Assembly (NCBI RefSeq): GCF_036346855.1
Contig: NZ_CP107841.1
Location: forward strand, 3,786,001-3,850,000
Direction of reading: 5' to 3'
DNA length: 64,000 nt
Source: Streptomyces europaeiscabiei
GTDB lineage: Bacteria > Actinomycetota > Actinomycetes > Streptomycetales > Streptomycetaceae
The position numbers were made by a program, and so were the translations under genes. Under the pieces are notes generated by a model, which was not told where the DNA came from, ran no database searches, and saw nothing but the letters and a program-made list of their open reading frames with translations. Positions 42,596 through 52,089 of this stretch are shown in pieces (within the stretch, counting starts at the first letter, position 1; the number at the start of each line of letters is the position of its first letter).

Positions 42596-42768
42596 TGATA
42601 CGGCTGTGGCCGTCAGGTCGAACCGGTGATACGGCCGTGGTGTCAGACCGAACCGGTGATACGGCCGTGGTGTCAGACCGAACCGGTGATACGGCTGTGG
42701 CCGTCAGACCGAACCGGTGATACGGCTGTGGCCGTCAGACCGAACCGGTGATACGGCCGTGGTGTCAG
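42590..42768. repeat. 30/31-bp tandem repeat, six copies
   Basis: The word AACCGGTGATACGG recurs at 42590, 42621, 42651, 42681, 42712 and 42743. The units alternate between two versions, one with GGCTGTGGCCGTCAG and one with GGCCGTGGTGTCAG. The array fills the space between the convergent ends of the FG-GAP and hydrolase genes and touches the hydrolase stop codon. Confidence 0.92.
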
Positions 42769-43673
42769 GCCGTGTGCCGCAGGATCTCCTCGGCCAGACG
42801 GGCGTCCAGAGCGGTCGGCAGGGTATGGCCCAGGCCCTCGATCATGACCAGCCGGGCGCCGGGGATGGCGGCGGCGGTGGCCTCGGCGTGCGCGGGCGGG
42901 AACATCGGGTCCTCGGTCCCGTGCAGCACCAGCGTCGGCGCGGTGACGGAGACGAGATCCGCCGTGTCGTCCCCGCCGGCCGCCCCGGCGAGCGTGTGGT
43001 TGAACCCGGCCGACAGATCGCGCGCCCGCTCGTACACCCGCCGCTCCATGGCCCGGTACTCCTCCTCGTCGAACGGCAGCACCGAGCCGTGCAGCACCCG
43101 CCACAGCGGAAGACGGAGGGCGAGATGACCCTCCAGGCCCGCTTCCGGATCGGGGAGGGCGGAGGCGAGCGCGGCCAGCAACTCGGCGCTGGGCGGAGGC
43201 AGTTCACCCGCTTCCGGCGGCGCCCCTTCCAGTACCCGCCGCACGACCGCCGCCGTGTCCGTGCCCAGCGGCTGGGACGACAGGCTCGTCAGGGTCAGCA
43301 CCCGCTCCGGATCGGTGACGGCGACGCGCTGCGCGATGATCCCGCCCAGCGACGCCCCCACGAGATGGGCCCGCTCCACCCCGAACGCATCCAGCACGGC
43401 GAGCGCGTCCGAGGCCATGTCGGCGACGGTGTACGGCCGGACGGCGAAGTCGACGACCGAGGACCGCCCGGTGTCACGGTGGTCGTACCGGATCACCCGC
43501 CGCCCGCCCTCGACCAACCGCCAAACGATCCCGTCGTTCCACTGCACGCCCTGCGCCTGCGCGCCCATCACCAGCAGCACGGCCGGACACTCGGGGCCGC
43601 CGAACTCCTCGGCCCACAGCTCGATGCCGTCCACCCGAACGATCCGCTCGCGGCCGACCAGGTCTTCGCTCAT
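42765..43673 (-). CDS. Alpha/beta hydrolase
   Basis: Cytoplasmic alpha/beta-hydrolase of 302 residues. The nucleophile elbow is GASLGG (about residues 103-108); the strand and turn RVIRYDHRDTGRS (about 60-72) precede it, and the late segments VLHGTEDPMFP (acid Asp) and GLGHTLP (catalytic His) complete the triad. The substrate cannot be predicted. ATG 43673 has AGGAAAA upstream; ATG 43691, six codons earlier, is an alternative. It is divergent from a TetR-family gene 105 bases away, which is likely to regulate it. The stop codon lies at the edge of the tandem repeat array. Confidence 0.9.
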   Translation of the reverse strand: MSEDLVGRERIVRVDGIELWAEEFGGPECPAVLLVMGAQAQGVQWNDGIVWRLVEGGRRVIRYDHRDTGRSSVVDFAVRPYTVADMASDALAVLDAFGVERAHLVGASLGGIIAQRVAVTDPERVLTLTSLSSQPLGTDTAAVVRRVLEGAPPEAGELPPPSAELLAALASALPDPEAGLEGHLALRLPLWRVLHGSVLPFDEEEYRAMERRVYERARDLSAGFNHTLAGAAGGDDTADLVSVTAPTLVLHGTEDPMFPPAHAEATAAAIPGARLVMIEGLGHTLPTALDARLAEEILRHTA

Positions 43674-43778
43674 GACTCTATTTTCCTGCATGGTCGTTCA
43701 AGATAATGACTCGATGCCGATGCCGCACGGTTTTTTCGAAGTGGACGCCTCGGCACCCCACCCGGCACCCTGATCCCC

Positions 43779-44393
43779 ATGGCCGGGGTCAAGGGACAAG
43801 TACAGAAGCGAGGCGTGGAACGCCGTCGCGCGATGGTGGACGCCGCGATCAGGCTCTTCTCCCAGCAGGGCGTACGCGGCACGGGCGTCGCCGCGATCGC
43901 CGAACAGGCCGGCGTCACCCCCTCCGCCCTCATCCACCACTTCGGCAGCAAGGACGGCCTGGTCCAGGCGGTCCTTGAGGAGGCCGACCGCCGCGCCCTG
44001 GCCCGCCTGTCCGCGACCCCGACTTCCGAGCCCACCCTCACCGAGGCCTTCGACTGGTTCGTGCGCGACGCCGAGCACACGGCCACCACCGAACGCGAAC
44101 TGACGGCCCTGCACACCACGTTGACCGCCGAGAACCTGGAGCCGGGCACCACCCTCCACGCCTGGTTCCGCGACCGGGGCCGAGCCCTACGCGTCCACCT
44201 GACCGCTCTCTTCACCCGAGCCGCGGCCGACGGCACGACCCGCCCCGACCTGAACCCGGCCCTCCTGGCCACCGAAGTGGCCGCCTTCCTCGAAGGCGCC
44301 CACCTCCTCTGGCTCCTGGACCCCGACCAGGTGGACCTGCCCACCGTGCACCGCGGCTACTTCGAGGGGCTGGCCTCCCGTCTCCGCCCCTGA
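43779..44393 (+). CDS. TetR-family regulator
   Basis: Repressor of 204 residues. The N-terminal helix-turn-helix domain (RRAMVDAAIRLFSQQGVRGT, then VAAIAEQAGVTPSALIHHFGSKDGLV, about residues 16-62) is typical of TetR. The ligand-binding part is helical, with no recognisable effector motif. It is transcribed away from the alpha/beta-hydrolase gene and probably represses it and itself from the 105-base gap; no clear palindrome was found there. Confidence 0.92.
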   Translation: MAGVKGQVQKRGVERRRAMVDAAIRLFSQQGVRGTGVAAIAEQAGVTPSALIHHFGSKDGLVQAVLEEADRRALARLSATPTSEPTLTEAFDWFVRDAEHTATTERELTALHTTLTAENLEPGTTLHAWFRDRGRALRVHLTALFTRAAADGTTRPDLNPALLATEVAAFLEGAHLLWLLDPDQVDLPTVHRGYFEGLASRLRP

Positions 44394-44448
44394 CATCCGG
44401 CCACCGTCGAGGAGAGCCCCCACCGACCCCTCTCCGTACGCGGAGCGG

Positions 44449-46140
44449 TCAGCCCTCCAGATGCGTCGGCGCGAACATCCGCAGCACCACCGGGAGCACG
44501 ACCACCGAAGGGCCCGGCGCGGCAAGGGACTTGGCCAGGTCGCCCGCGAGGGTCTCGGGGGTGGTCCGCGTGCCGGGGACGCCGAACGACTCGGCCAGGG
44601 CCACATAGTCGGGCCGGGTCAGTTCCGTGCCGGTCGTCTCGCCGAACGCGTCGGTCATGTACTCGCGCAGGATGCCGTAGCCGCCGTCGTCGACGATGAG
44701 CCAGGTGACGTCGAGGTCGTACTGCCGGGCCGTGGCCAGTTCGGCGATCGAGTAGAGCGCGCCGCCGTCGCCGGAGACGGCGAGGACCGGGTGGGTGGGG
44801 TCGGCCGCCGCCGCGCCGAGGGCCGCCGGGAAGGCGTAGCCGAGGCCGCCGGAGCCCTGGGCGGAGTGCATGGTGTTGGGCCCCTTGGGGTCGAACGCCG
44901 ACCAGGCCCAGTACGCCAGGATCGTCATGTCCCAGAAGGAGGGCGCGCGCGGCGGCAGAGCCCGTCGGACGGAGGCCAACAGGTCCTGTTCCAGGGTGAG
45001 GTCCTGGGCGTCGATGCGCTCGCGGACCTTCCCGAGCACCTCACGCACCCGCTCCGGCGCGGACTCGTCCTCCCGCGTCTCCTCGATCGTCTCCAGCAGT
45101 GCCTGGAGGGCCAGGCGGGCGTCGGCGTGGATGCCGAGTGCCGGATGGTTGGACTCCAGCTTTCCGAGGTCCGCCTCGATCTGGATCACTCGGCCCCGGG
45201 GCCTGAACGTGTGGTAGTTGGACGACAGTTCACCGAGACCCGATCCCACCACCAGCAGGACATCCGCGTCCTCCAGGAAGTCCGTCGTGTGCCGGTCCTC
45301 CAGCCATGACCGGAGCGACAGCGGATGCGTCCACGGGAAGGCACCCTTCCCCCCGTACGTCGTCACGACCGGCGCCGACAGCCGCTCCGCCAGCTGCCGC
45401 AGCTTGCCGGACGCGTCCGCCCGTACGACCCCGCCGCCCGCGATGATCGCCGGGCGGGCCGCGGACGACAGCAGGTGGGCGGCCAGCGCGGTCAGTTCGG
45501 GGCGCGGGGGCAGCTCCTCGGGGAAGGCGTCGCCGCCCGTCACCACCGGGAGGGACGTCTCGGCCAGCAGCACGTCCTGCGGGATCTCCACCCACACCGG
45601 ACCGTGCGGGGCGGTCAGCGCGGACTGCCAGGCGGCGGCCACGGCCGAGGGGATCTGGGACTGCGTACGGACGGTGTGGACGGACTTGACGACACCCCTG
45701 AACGAGGCGGACTGGTCCGGGAGTTCGTGGAGGTAGCCGCGGCGGCCTCCGCCCAGGCCCGCCGTCGGGATCTGGCTGCTGATGGCGAGGACGGGAGCCG
45801 AGGCCGCCGCCGCCTCCTGGAGCGCGGCCAGGGACGTCAGCGCGCCGGGGCCCGTGGACAGCAGCAGCGGCGCCGCCTCGCCCGTGATGCGGCCGTACGC
45901 GTCCGCCGCGAACCCGGCGTTGTTCTCCACCCGCAGGCCGATGTACCGCAGGTCGGAGCGGCGCAGCGCGTCGAACAGGCCGAGCGCGTGCTGGCCGGGG
46001 AGCCCGAAGACCGTCGTCGCGCCGAGCCCGGCCAGTGTCTCCACGACCAGGTCTCCGCCGTTGCGGCCGGGGGGAGGGTTCAGCGCGGCCTCCGTCTGGG
46101 CGGCCGTCGGGCGGAGTACCAGGTCGTGGTCGTGGGTCAC
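44449..46140 (-). CDS. Thiamine-diphosphate-dependent enzyme (acetolactate synthase-like)
   Basis: ThDP enzyme of 563 residues with the three usual domains: N-terminal pyrimidine-binding ([16 protein letters not shown] with [15 protein letters not shown] and its ENNAG glutamate, about residues 44-85), central (about 210-340) and C-terminal pyrophosphate-binding ([34 protein letters not shown], here split across about 453-486). Where the metal motif usually ends in NN, this protein has DD. GTG 46140 overlaps the ureohydrolase stop by four bases (GTGA), so the two are coupled. It may decarboxylate or ligate a 2-oxoacid formed after the ureohydrolase step; the reaction is not known. Confidence 0.87.
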   Translation of the reverse strand: MTHDHDLVLRPTAAQTEAALNPPPGRNGGDLVVETLAGLGATTVFGLPGQHALGLFDALRRSDLRYIGLRVENNAGFAADAYGRITGEAAPLLLSTGPGALTSLAALQEAAAASAPVLAISSQIPTAGLGGGRRGYLHELPDQSASFRGVVKSVHTVRTQSQIPSAVAAAWQSALTAPHGPVWVEIPQDVLLAETSLPVVTGGDAFPEELPPRPELTALAAHLLSSAARPAIIAGGGVVRADASGKLRQLAERLSAPVVTTYGGKGAFPWTHPLSLRSWLEDRHTTDFLEDADVLLVVGSGLGELSSNYHTFRPRGRVIQIEADLGKLESNHPALGIHADARLALQALLETIEETREDESAPERVREVLGKVRERIDAQDLTLEQDLLASVRRALPPRAPSFWDMTILAYWAWSAFDPKGPNTMHSAQGSGGLGYAFPAALGAAAADPTHPVLAVSGDGGALYSIAELATARQYDLDVTWLIVDDGGYGILREYMTDAFGETTGTELTRPDYVALAESFGVPGTRTTPETLAGDLAKSLAAPGPSVVVLPVVLRMFAPTHLEG

Positions 46141-47189
46141 TGCGCTGCCTTCTCCTGCTCTTCCTGCTTCGCCCGCGCGATCTGGCGGGACATGATCGTG
46201 GTGAGTTCGTACGCCGTGTGCGAGGCGGCCACCGCGGTGATCTCGGCGTGATCGTACGCGGGCGCCACCTCGACGACGTCGGCGGAGACCAGGTTGCAGG
46301 AGGCCAGGCCCCGCAGGATCTCCAGCAGCTCCCGCGAGGTCATGCCGCCGGCCTCGGGCGTCCCGGTGCCCGGCGCGTGGGCCGGGTCCAGGCAGTCGAT
46401 GTCGATGGAGATGTAGAGGGGCCGGTCGCCGATGCGCTGGCGCAGCTGGTCGGCCACCTCGTCCGCGCCCCGGCGGTAGATGTCGGCGGAGGTGACGATC
46501 CCGAAGCCCATCTTTTCGTCGTCGGTGAGGTCCTGCTTGCCGTACAGCGGGCCGCGCGTGCCCACGTGCGAGAGGGCCTCGGTGTCGAGGATGCCCTCCT
46601 CCACGGCCCGCCGGAACGGGGTGCCGTGCGTGTACTCGGCGCCGAAGTACGTGTCCCAGGTGTCGAGGTGCGCGTCGAAGTGGAGCAGGGCCACCGGCCC
46701 GTGCTTCTTGGCGACGGACCGCAGCAGCGGGAGCGCGATGGTGTGGTCGCCGCCGAGGGTCATCAGGCGGGCCCCCGTCCCCAGCAGCTCGTCCGCCGCC
46801 GCCTCGACCGTCTCCACCGCCTCGTTGATGTCGAACGGGTTCGCGGAGATGTCACCGGCGTCCGCGACCTGGGCGAGGGCGAAGGGGGAGGCGTCCTGGG
46901 CCGGGTTGTAGGGGCGCAGCAGCCGGGACGCCTCACGGATCGCGTTGCCGCCGAAGCGGGCGCCCGGCCGGTAGGAGACACCCGAGTCGAACGGCACTCC
47001 CACGACCGCGACGTCCGCCCGGCCCACCTCGTCGAGGCGCGGCAGCCTGGCGTAGGTCGCGGGCCCGGCGTAGCGCGGGATGCGGGAGGAGTCGACAGGT
47101 CCTCGGGGCGAGCCGACCGGACCTCGGGACGCGTCGACGGGGCCGTGGGGCGTGTCGACGGGGCCGTGGGGCGTCTCGTTGCTGCTCAT
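46137..47189 (-). CDS. Agmatinase/guanidinobutyrase-type ureohydrolase
   Basis: Manganese ureohydrolase of 350 residues of the arginase/agmatinase family that removes urea from guanidino compounds. The metal ligands are visible in GGDHT (about 141-145), HFDAHLDT (about 166-173) and [19 protein letters not shown] (about 254-272). The first 37 residues contain GPVD/GPVG motifs in tandem ([12 protein letters not shown], then [13 protein letters not shown]) encoded by near-identical 21-27-base repeats; this extension is not typical of the family. It is the first gene of a pair with the ThDP enzyme and is divergent from the PucR regulator, so guanidino-compound catabolism under PucR control is a reasonable inference. 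Confidence 0.9.
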   Translation of the reverse strand: MSSNETPHGPVDTPHGPVDASRGPVGSPRGPVDSSRIPRYAGPATYARLPRLDEVGRADVAVVGVPFDSGVSYRPGARFGGNAIREASRLLRPYNPAQDASPFALAQVADAGDISANPFDINEAVETVEAAADELLGTGARLMTLGGDHTIALPLLRSVAKKHGPVALLHFDAHLDTWDTYFGAEYTHGTPFRRAVEEGILDTEALSHVGTRGPLYGKQDLTDDEKMGFGIVTSADIYRRGADEVADQLRQRIGDRPLYISIDIDCLDPAHAPGTGTPEAGGMTSRELLEILRGLASCNLVSADVVEVAPAYDHAEITAVAASHTAYELTTIMSRQIARAKQEEQEKAAQ

Positions 47190-47362
47190 GGGAACTGCCT
47201 ACTTCCTGCATACGCTGTGGTCGGCACGGATGGTTATGCGCTGATATGTGCGACTCGCGTTGACTCTACTGGTGACGAGCACCGACCCTAGGCCGCTGAA
47301 AGGCGGCTGCGAAGTGTACGTTCCATCCATTCAAGCCGTGGCTGATGTAAGGAACGCACACC

Positions 47363-48952
47363 ATGCCGGACCCGGCCTCACCCCCCACCCCGGCCGTCCC
47401 TCCCACTCCGCCCGTACCCCTCTCGGCCCTCCTCGCCCGCGACGACCTGGGCCTGCGGCAGATCGCCGGGCCAAAGGACGCGGGGACGGCCATCCACTGG
47501 GCGCACACCTCGGAGATGTCGGACCCGTATCCGTATCTGCTCGGCGGCGAGCTGCTGCTGACGGCCGGCGTCCACATCCAGGAGGCCGCGGGGTCCGGCA
47601 CCTACTTCGACGACTACGTCTCCCGCATCGTCGCGGCGGGCGGCGCGGCCCTCGGCTTCGGCGTCGCCCCCGTCCACGACAGCGTCCCGAGGGCGCTGGT
47701 CGTGGCCTGCGACCGCTACGACCTGCCCCTGATCGAGGTCCCGCCCCGGACGACCTTCTCGGGCGTCGCCCGCGCGGTCTGGCAGCTCATGGCCCGAGCC
47801 CGCCACGCCGAACTCCGCCGTGTCACTCAGGCCCAGCAGGGCCTGGCGGCAGCCGCGTCCCGCCCGGACCCGGTACACGCGGTCCTACGGCAACTGGCCC
47901 AGCGGGTCGGCGGCCGGGCGGTGCTGTACGGCCCGGACGGAACGGAACTGGCGACGGCAGGGCGAGGACCGACGCCGGATGCCCTGGCCGGCCTGGCGGC
48001 GGTGGTACAGCCGGGTTCCCGTCAGAACGCCGGCCGCCCCTCAAGGGGCGCCGGGAGCTGCGCGGCCGGCCCCGCCGAACCCGCGCCCGCCGACCCACCA
48101 CAACCCCCTTCCCCGCGCACCTCCACACCCGCCTCCGCCACGGACACGGTCGACGGCACCCACCTCGCCGCCTACACCCTCACCTCCGGGGGACACGGCT
48201 TCACCCTCGGCGTGGCCACCCCCCACCGGGACCCCGGCGACCACACGATCGCCTCCGTCGCCGCCGTCCTCCTCTCCCTCCTCACCGGCGAGCAACAGAG
48301 CGGCACGGGTGCGGCACGCGTGTCCGCGCTCGTCCGCCTGCTGCTGGGCGCCCCGCCCGATGAGGTGGCCCCCCTCCTGGGCGGAGCCCCCCGCTGGCTC
48401 GTCGTGCACGCCCACCCCGCCGAGACCGGCCCTCCCGACACCCTCGCCGCCGCCGCGCTCGGTGCCGCCCTGGGCTCCGCGCTGGTCGACGCCCACGGGG
48501 ACGTCGTACGCGTCCTCGTCCCCGCCGACCGCGAGGTCGACGCCCAGCCCGGCTGGACGTGCGGGGTGAGCGCCCCCACCGAGCCGCACGCGTGGAAGGC
48601 CGCCGACGTACAGGCCGCCCGCGCCCTGGCCCGGGCCAGGGCGACACGGACGGCGCTGGTCCGGCACGGCTCCCGCACGGCCCTCACCGACCTGGTGCCG
48701 GCGGTGGACGCGACCGCCCACGCCCAGGCTCTGCTGGCCCCCCTCACCACCGCTCCCGGCGCCCCGGCCCTCACCGAGACCCTGCGCACCTGGCTCTCCC
48801 TGCACGGCAGTTGGGACCGTACGGCCGTCGCCCTGGCCGTCCACCGCAACACGGTCCGCCAACGTATCGGCCGGTGCGCGGCGTTGCTCGGCGTGGACCT
48901 CGACGACCCGGACGTACGGATGGAGTTGTGGTTCGCGCTGCGGCGGGAGTGA
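47363..48952 (+). CDS. PucR-family transcriptional regulator with repeat insertion
   Basis: Regulator of 529 residues. The N-terminal PucR domain (about residues 18-140: LLGGELLLTAGV, then LPLIEVPPRTTFSGVAR) senses a purine- or nitrogen-related signal in the family; a GGDEF-like middle is followed by a C-terminal helix-turn-helix of the PucR/CdaR type (LHGSWDRTAVALAVHRNTVR, here about 495-514, then RIGRC). Between about residues 217 and 262 a Pro/Ala-rich segment interrupts the middle domain and coincides at DNA level with a half-copy of the dispersed repeat (48044-48063). Divergent from the ureohydrolase operon, which it probably controls. AAGGA precedes the ATG. Confidence 0.9.
   Translation: MPDPASPPTPAVPPTPPVPLSALLARDDLGLRQIAGPKDAGTAIHWAHTSEMSDPYPYLLGGELLLTAGVHIQEAAGSGTYFDDYVSRIVAAGGAALGFGVAPVHDSVPRALVVACDRYDLPLIEVPPRTTFSGVARAVWQLMARARHAELRRVTQAQQGLAAAASRPDPVHAVLRQLAQRVGGRAVLYGPDGTELATAGRGPTPDALAGLAAVVQPGSRQNAGRPSRGAGSCAAGPAEPAPADPPQPPSPRTSTPASATDTVDGTHLAAYTLTSGGHGFTLGVATPHRDPGDHTIASVAAVLLSLLTGEQQSGTGAARVSALVRLLLGAPPDEVAPLLGGAPRWLVVHAHPAETGPPDTLAAAALGAALGSALVDAHGDVVRVLVPADREVDAQPGWTCGVSAPTEPHAWKAADVQAARALARARATRTALVRHGSRTALTDLVPAVDATAHAQALLAPLTTAPGAPALTETLRTWLSLHGSWDRTAVALAVHRNTVRQRIGRCAALLGVDLDDPDVRMELWFALRRE
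48044..48063. repeat. Half-copy of the dispersed repeat inside the PucR gene
   Basis: AGGGGCGCCGGGAGCTGCGC differs from the right arm of the element (AGGGGCGCGGGGAACTGCGC) at two bases and is followed, as in the other copies, by GGCCGGCCCC. It is read in frame as part of a low-complexity peptide in the PucR regulator. Confidence 0.7.
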
Positions 48953-49050
48953 CACGGCGGCCGGGGGCCACCGGTCCGTCGCGGAGTGACGCAGGTCGCA
49001 GCGGGCGGGACGCCCGCGACTCCCGCTGTCGTCTGCCTCACAATGGACGC

Positions 49051-49845
49051 ATGCCGATACCCGGGACCCCCAGCCGCGCCGAGCTCGTCGAACACCTTGT
49101 ACGGACGCGTATCGCGGGCGACGTCGCCACGCCCCGCGAGAACAACCTCTCCCACTACCGCGAACTGGCCAACGGCAACCGCCACTACTGGCTCGGCCTG
49201 GAGCTCGGGGACCGCTGGACCGACGAGCAGGACGTGCTGGCCGTGATGGCGGAGCGCGTCGGCGTGAACGACGACCCGGGACACCGCTACGGCCAGGACA
49301 CCATCGACCCGGACCTGACGGTCGACGCGCTGGAGCGCATGGCGGCCCGGCTGCGCAAGGCGGCGGAGGGCGCGCAGCGCGTCCTGTTCGCCACCGGCCA
49401 CCCCGGCGGGCTGCTCCAGGTGCACCACGAGACGGCGCGGGCGCTGCGCGCGGCGGGCTGCGAGATCGTCGTCATCCCGGAGGGCCTGCAGACGGAGGAG
49501 GGGTACGTCATGCAGTTCGCGGACGTGGCAGTCCTCGAACACGGCGCCACGCTCTGGCACACCCACTCCCCCGAGCCGATGCGCGCCATCCTCCGGGGCC
49601 TGGAGGGCGCCGGCCGCCCGCTGCCCGACCTGGTCGTCGCCGACCACGGCTGGGCGGGCTGTGCCGGCCAGCTCGGCGTCGACTCCGTCGGCTACGCGGA
49701 CTCCAACGACCCCGCCCTCTTCCTCGGCGAGTCCGAGGGCACCCTCCAGGCCGTGGTCCCGCTGGACGACCACGTGGTCAGCCCGCGCCACTACGACCCG
49801 ATGTCGGCTTACCTGCTGGAGCAGGCGGGGCTCAAGGACGGCTAG
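49051..49845 (+). CDS. Phosphatase-family protein (Streptomyces type)
   Basis: Cytoplasmic protein of 264 residues resembling the Pfam Phosphatase family found in actinobacteria. It has Rossmann-like strands VLFATGHPGGLLQVHHETAR (about residues 111-130) and LVVADHGWAGCAG (about 195-207), with acidic and His residues that could bind a metal. The specific substrate is not known. ATG 49051 is the natural start: the preceding frame is a shadow of the PucR gene. It follows that gene by 98 bases on the same strand and may share its transcript. Confidence 0.78.
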   Translation: MPIPGTPSRAELVEHLVRTRIAGDVATPRENNLSHYRELANGNRHYWLGLELGDRWTDEQDVLAVMAERVGVNDDPGHRYGQDTIDPDLTVDALERMAARLRKAAEGAQRVLFATGHPGGLLQVHHETARALRAAGCEIVVIPEGLQTEEGYVMQFADVAVLEHGATLWHTHSPEPMRAILRGLEGAGRPLPDLVVADHGWAGCAGQLGVDSVGYADSNDPALFLGESEGTLQAVVPLDDHVVSPRHYDPMSAYLLEQAGLKDG

Positions 49846-49868
49846 GCCCCTTCGGCCTGTCGTGGGTC

Positions 49869-50747
49869 TCAGGGCGTCTTCGGCCTCGGTACGCGGACGA
49901 CGCCCTCCTGGATCACGGAGATCGCGAGCCGGCCGTCCTGCGTGTAGATCCTGCCCTGGCCGAGGCCACGGCCGGCCGACGCGGACGGCGACTCCTGGTC
50001 GTACAGGAGCCACTCGTCGGCGCGGAACGGCCGGTGGAACCACATGGCGTGGTCGAGGGAGGCCCCGACGACGTCGCCGACGGCCCAGCCGCCGCGCCCG
50101 TGCGCGAGCAGGATGGAGTCGAGGAGCGTCATGTCGGAGACGTAGGTGGCGAGGACGACGTGCAGGAGCGGGTCGTCGTCGAGCTTGCCGTTGGCCCGGA
50201 ACCAGACCTGGGAGCGCGGTTCGCGCGGCTCGCCGTAGCGGCCGTACGGCGGGTCGTCGACGTAGCGGAGGTCGACGGCGGCCCGCGCCTCCAGCATCTT
50301 CTCCACGACGGCCGGGTCGAGCCCGTACGCCGGGAGCCGTTGCTCGGCGGTGGGCAGGGACTCCGGGTCGGGCGCGGCTGGCATCGGGGCCTGGTGGTCG
50401 AGGCCGTCCTCGTACCGCTGGAACGACGCGGAGAGGGCGAAGATCGGCTGGCCGTGCTGGACGGCGACGACGCGGCGCGCGGTGAAGGAACGGCCGTCGT
50501 TCATGCGCTCCACGGTGTACACGATGGGCGCGCCGGCGTCGCCGATGCGCAGGAAGTACGCGTGGAGGGAGTGCGGCAGCCGGTCCGCGGGGACCGTCCG
50601 CCCGGCGGCGACGAGCGCCTGGGCCGCGACCTGCCCGCCGAAGACCCGGGGGACGATGGCGGGCCGGGACCGGCCGCGGAAGATGTTCTCCTCGATCTGC
50701 TCGAGGTCGAGCAGATCGAGGAGAGACTGCAGTGGTACCTGACTCAT
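49869..50747 (-). CDS. tesB: Acyl-CoA thioesterase II
   Basis: Acyl-CoA thioesterase of 292 residues with two hot-dog domains, hydrolysing acyl-CoA to free acid and CoA. Characteristic parts are RVFGGQVAAQALVAA (about 34-48), SLHAYFLR (about 60-67), the second-domain DMTLLDS and SLDHAMWFHRPF with the catalytic Asp (about 235-246), and VIQEGVVR near the end, with the catalytic Gln. It matches TesB in length. A 12-bp palindrome lies just upstream (50759). The acyl-CoA dehydrogenase gene precedes it on the same strand, so a role in acyl-CoA turnover fits. Confidence 0.92.
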   Translation of the reverse strand: MSQVPLQSLLDLLDLEQIEENIFRGRSRPAIVPRVFGGQVAAQALVAAGRTVPADRLPHSLHAYFLRIGDAGAPIVYTVERMNDGRSFTARRVVAVQHGQPIFALSASFQRYEDGLDHQAPMPAAPDPESLPTAEQRLPAYGLDPAVVEKMLEARAAVDLRYVDDPPYGRYGEPREPRSQVWFRANGKLDDDPLLHVVLATYVSDMTLLDSILLAHGRGGWAVGDVVGASLDHAMWFHRPFRADEWLLYDQESPSASAGRGLGQGRIYTQDGRLAISVIQEGVVRVPRPKTP

Positions 50748-50758
50748 GGGGTCAGTTG

Positions 50759-50770
50759 TACTGCACAGTA
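50759..50770. promoter_or_regulatory. Palindrome at the tesB start
   Basis: TACTGCACAGTA (arms TACTG/CAGTA) ends 12 bases before the tesB ATG on the minus strand, a position compatible with a repressor site. Short and unsupported by a second copy. Confidence 0.35.
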
Positions 50771-50778
50771 ATTTCCGG

Positions 50779-50815
50779 GGCCTTACGGACCCGTGTCACA
50801 GTCCGTGTGAAGGCC
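50779..50815 (-). terminator. Candidate terminator of the acyl-CoA dehydrogenase gene
   Basis: GGCCTT...GGAC pairs with GTCC...AAGGCC (imperfect stem 50779-50815) about 17 bases beyond the dehydrogenase stop codon, in the 84-base gap before tesB. Confidence 0.5.
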
Positions 50816-50831
50816 TGCGTGACGGCCCGTG

Positions 50832-51989
50832 TCACAAGCCCATGTCCTTGGCGATGATCGACTTCATGATCTCGCTGGTGCCGCCGTAGATGCGGTTGAC
50901 CCGGTTGTCCGCGTACAGGCGGGCTATCGGGTACTCGTTCATGAAGCCGTAGCCGCCGTGCAGCTGGAGGCAGCGGTCGATGACGCGGTGGGCGACCTCG
51001 GTGCAGAACAGCTTGGCGCTGGCGGCCTCGGCGGGCGTCAGCTCACCGGCGTCGAGGGCCTCCGTGGCGCGGTCGGCGACGGCCTCGGCGGCGTCCACCT
51101 CGGCCTGGCAGGCGGCCAGCTCGAACTTGGTGTTCTGGAAGTGGGCGACCGGCTTGCCGAAGACGACCCGCTCCTGCACGTACTGCTTGGCGAACCGGAC
51201 GGCGGCCTTGGCCTGCGCGTACGCGCCGTAGGCGATGCCCCAGCGCTCGGAGGCGAGGTTGTGGCCGAGGTAGGAGAAGCCCTTGTTCTCCTCGCCGAGG
51301 AGGTTCTCGACGGGCACCTTGACGTCGACGAACGCCAGCTCGGCGGTGTCGGAGGTCTTCAGGCCGAGCTTGTCCAGCTTGCGGCCGACCGAGTAGCCCT
51401 CGGACTTGGTGTCCACCACGAGGAGGGATATGCCGTGGCGGCGGTCCTCGGCGCTGGGCGCGTCGGTGCGGGCGCAGACGATCATCTGGTCGGCGTGGAC
51501 GCCACCGGTGATGAAGGTCTTGGAGCCGTTGAGGACGTAGTGCGTGCCGTCCTCGCTCAGCTTGGCGGTGGTCTTCATGCCCGCGAGGTCGGAGCCGGTG
51601 CCCGGCTCGGTCATCGCGATCGCCCACATCTCCTCACCGGAGACGAACTTCGGCAGGTAGCGCTTCTTCTGCTCGTCGGTGGCGAGCAGCTTGACGTACG
51701 GCAGGCCGAGCAGCACGTGCACACCGGAGCCGCCGAAGGACACACCCGCGCGGGCGGTCTCCTCGTACAGGACGGCCTCGAACTTGTACGAGTCGATGCC
51801 GGCGCCGCCGTACTCCTCGTCCACGCGGATACCGAAGACGCCCAGCTCGGCGAGCTTGTAGTAGAAGTCGCGCGGCGCCTGGCCGGCGGCGAACCACTCG
51901 TCGTACACGGGCACGACCTCGGCCTCGATGAAGGCACGCAGGGTCTCCCGGAACGCCTCGTGATCCTCGTTGAACACCGTACGGCGCAC
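50832..51989 (-). CDS. Acyl-CoA dehydrogenase
   Basis: FAD-dependent acyl-CoA dehydrogenase of 385 residues that introduces the first double bond in fatty or branched acyl-CoA. Visible domains are an N-terminal helical part, the beta domain with AMTEPGTGSDLAGM (about 124-137) and YVLNGSKTFITGG, and a C-terminal helical domain with LHGGYGFMNEYPIARLYAD (about 341-359) and the ending YGGTSEIMKSI. The catalytic base is not certain by eye. GTG 51989 is preceded by GAGAGGGG. It has its own promoter region with a TetR-like palindrome (52090) and faces the same way as the TetR gene 324 bases upstream. Confidence 0.92.
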   Translation of the reverse strand: MRRTVFNEDHEAFRETLRAFIEAEVVPVYDEWFAAGQAPRDFYYKLAELGVFGIRVDEEYGGAGIDSYKFEAVLYEETARAGVSFGGSGVHVLLGLPYVKLLATDEQKKRYLPKFVSGEEMWAIAMTEPGTGSDLAGMKTTAKLSEDGTHYVLNGSKTFITGGVHADQMIVCARTDAPSAEDRRHGISLLVVDTKSEGYSVGRKLDKLGLKTSDTAELAFVDVKVPVENLLGEENKGFSYLGHNLASERWGIAYGAYAQAKAAVRFAKQYVQERVVFGKPVAHFQNTKFELAACQAEVDAAEAVADRATEALDAGELTPAEAASAKLFCTEVAHRVIDRCLQLHGGYGFMNEYPIARLYADNRVNRIYGGTSEIMKSIIAKDMGL

Positions 51990-52089
51990 CGCCGGCCCCT
52001 CTCTGCGCCTAAGCCGGCGCCGCTCTCGCGGGTGTGGTTGCTCGCCGTCGAGGGTTCCTCAATTGATGGTTGCGGCCCCATCGATACGG

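Noticed and set aside
42590..42768. Possible CRISPR array
   Set aside because: The units are contiguous 30/31-bp repeats without unique spacers, and no cas genes are nearby. The same applies to the 16- and 26-bp arrays.
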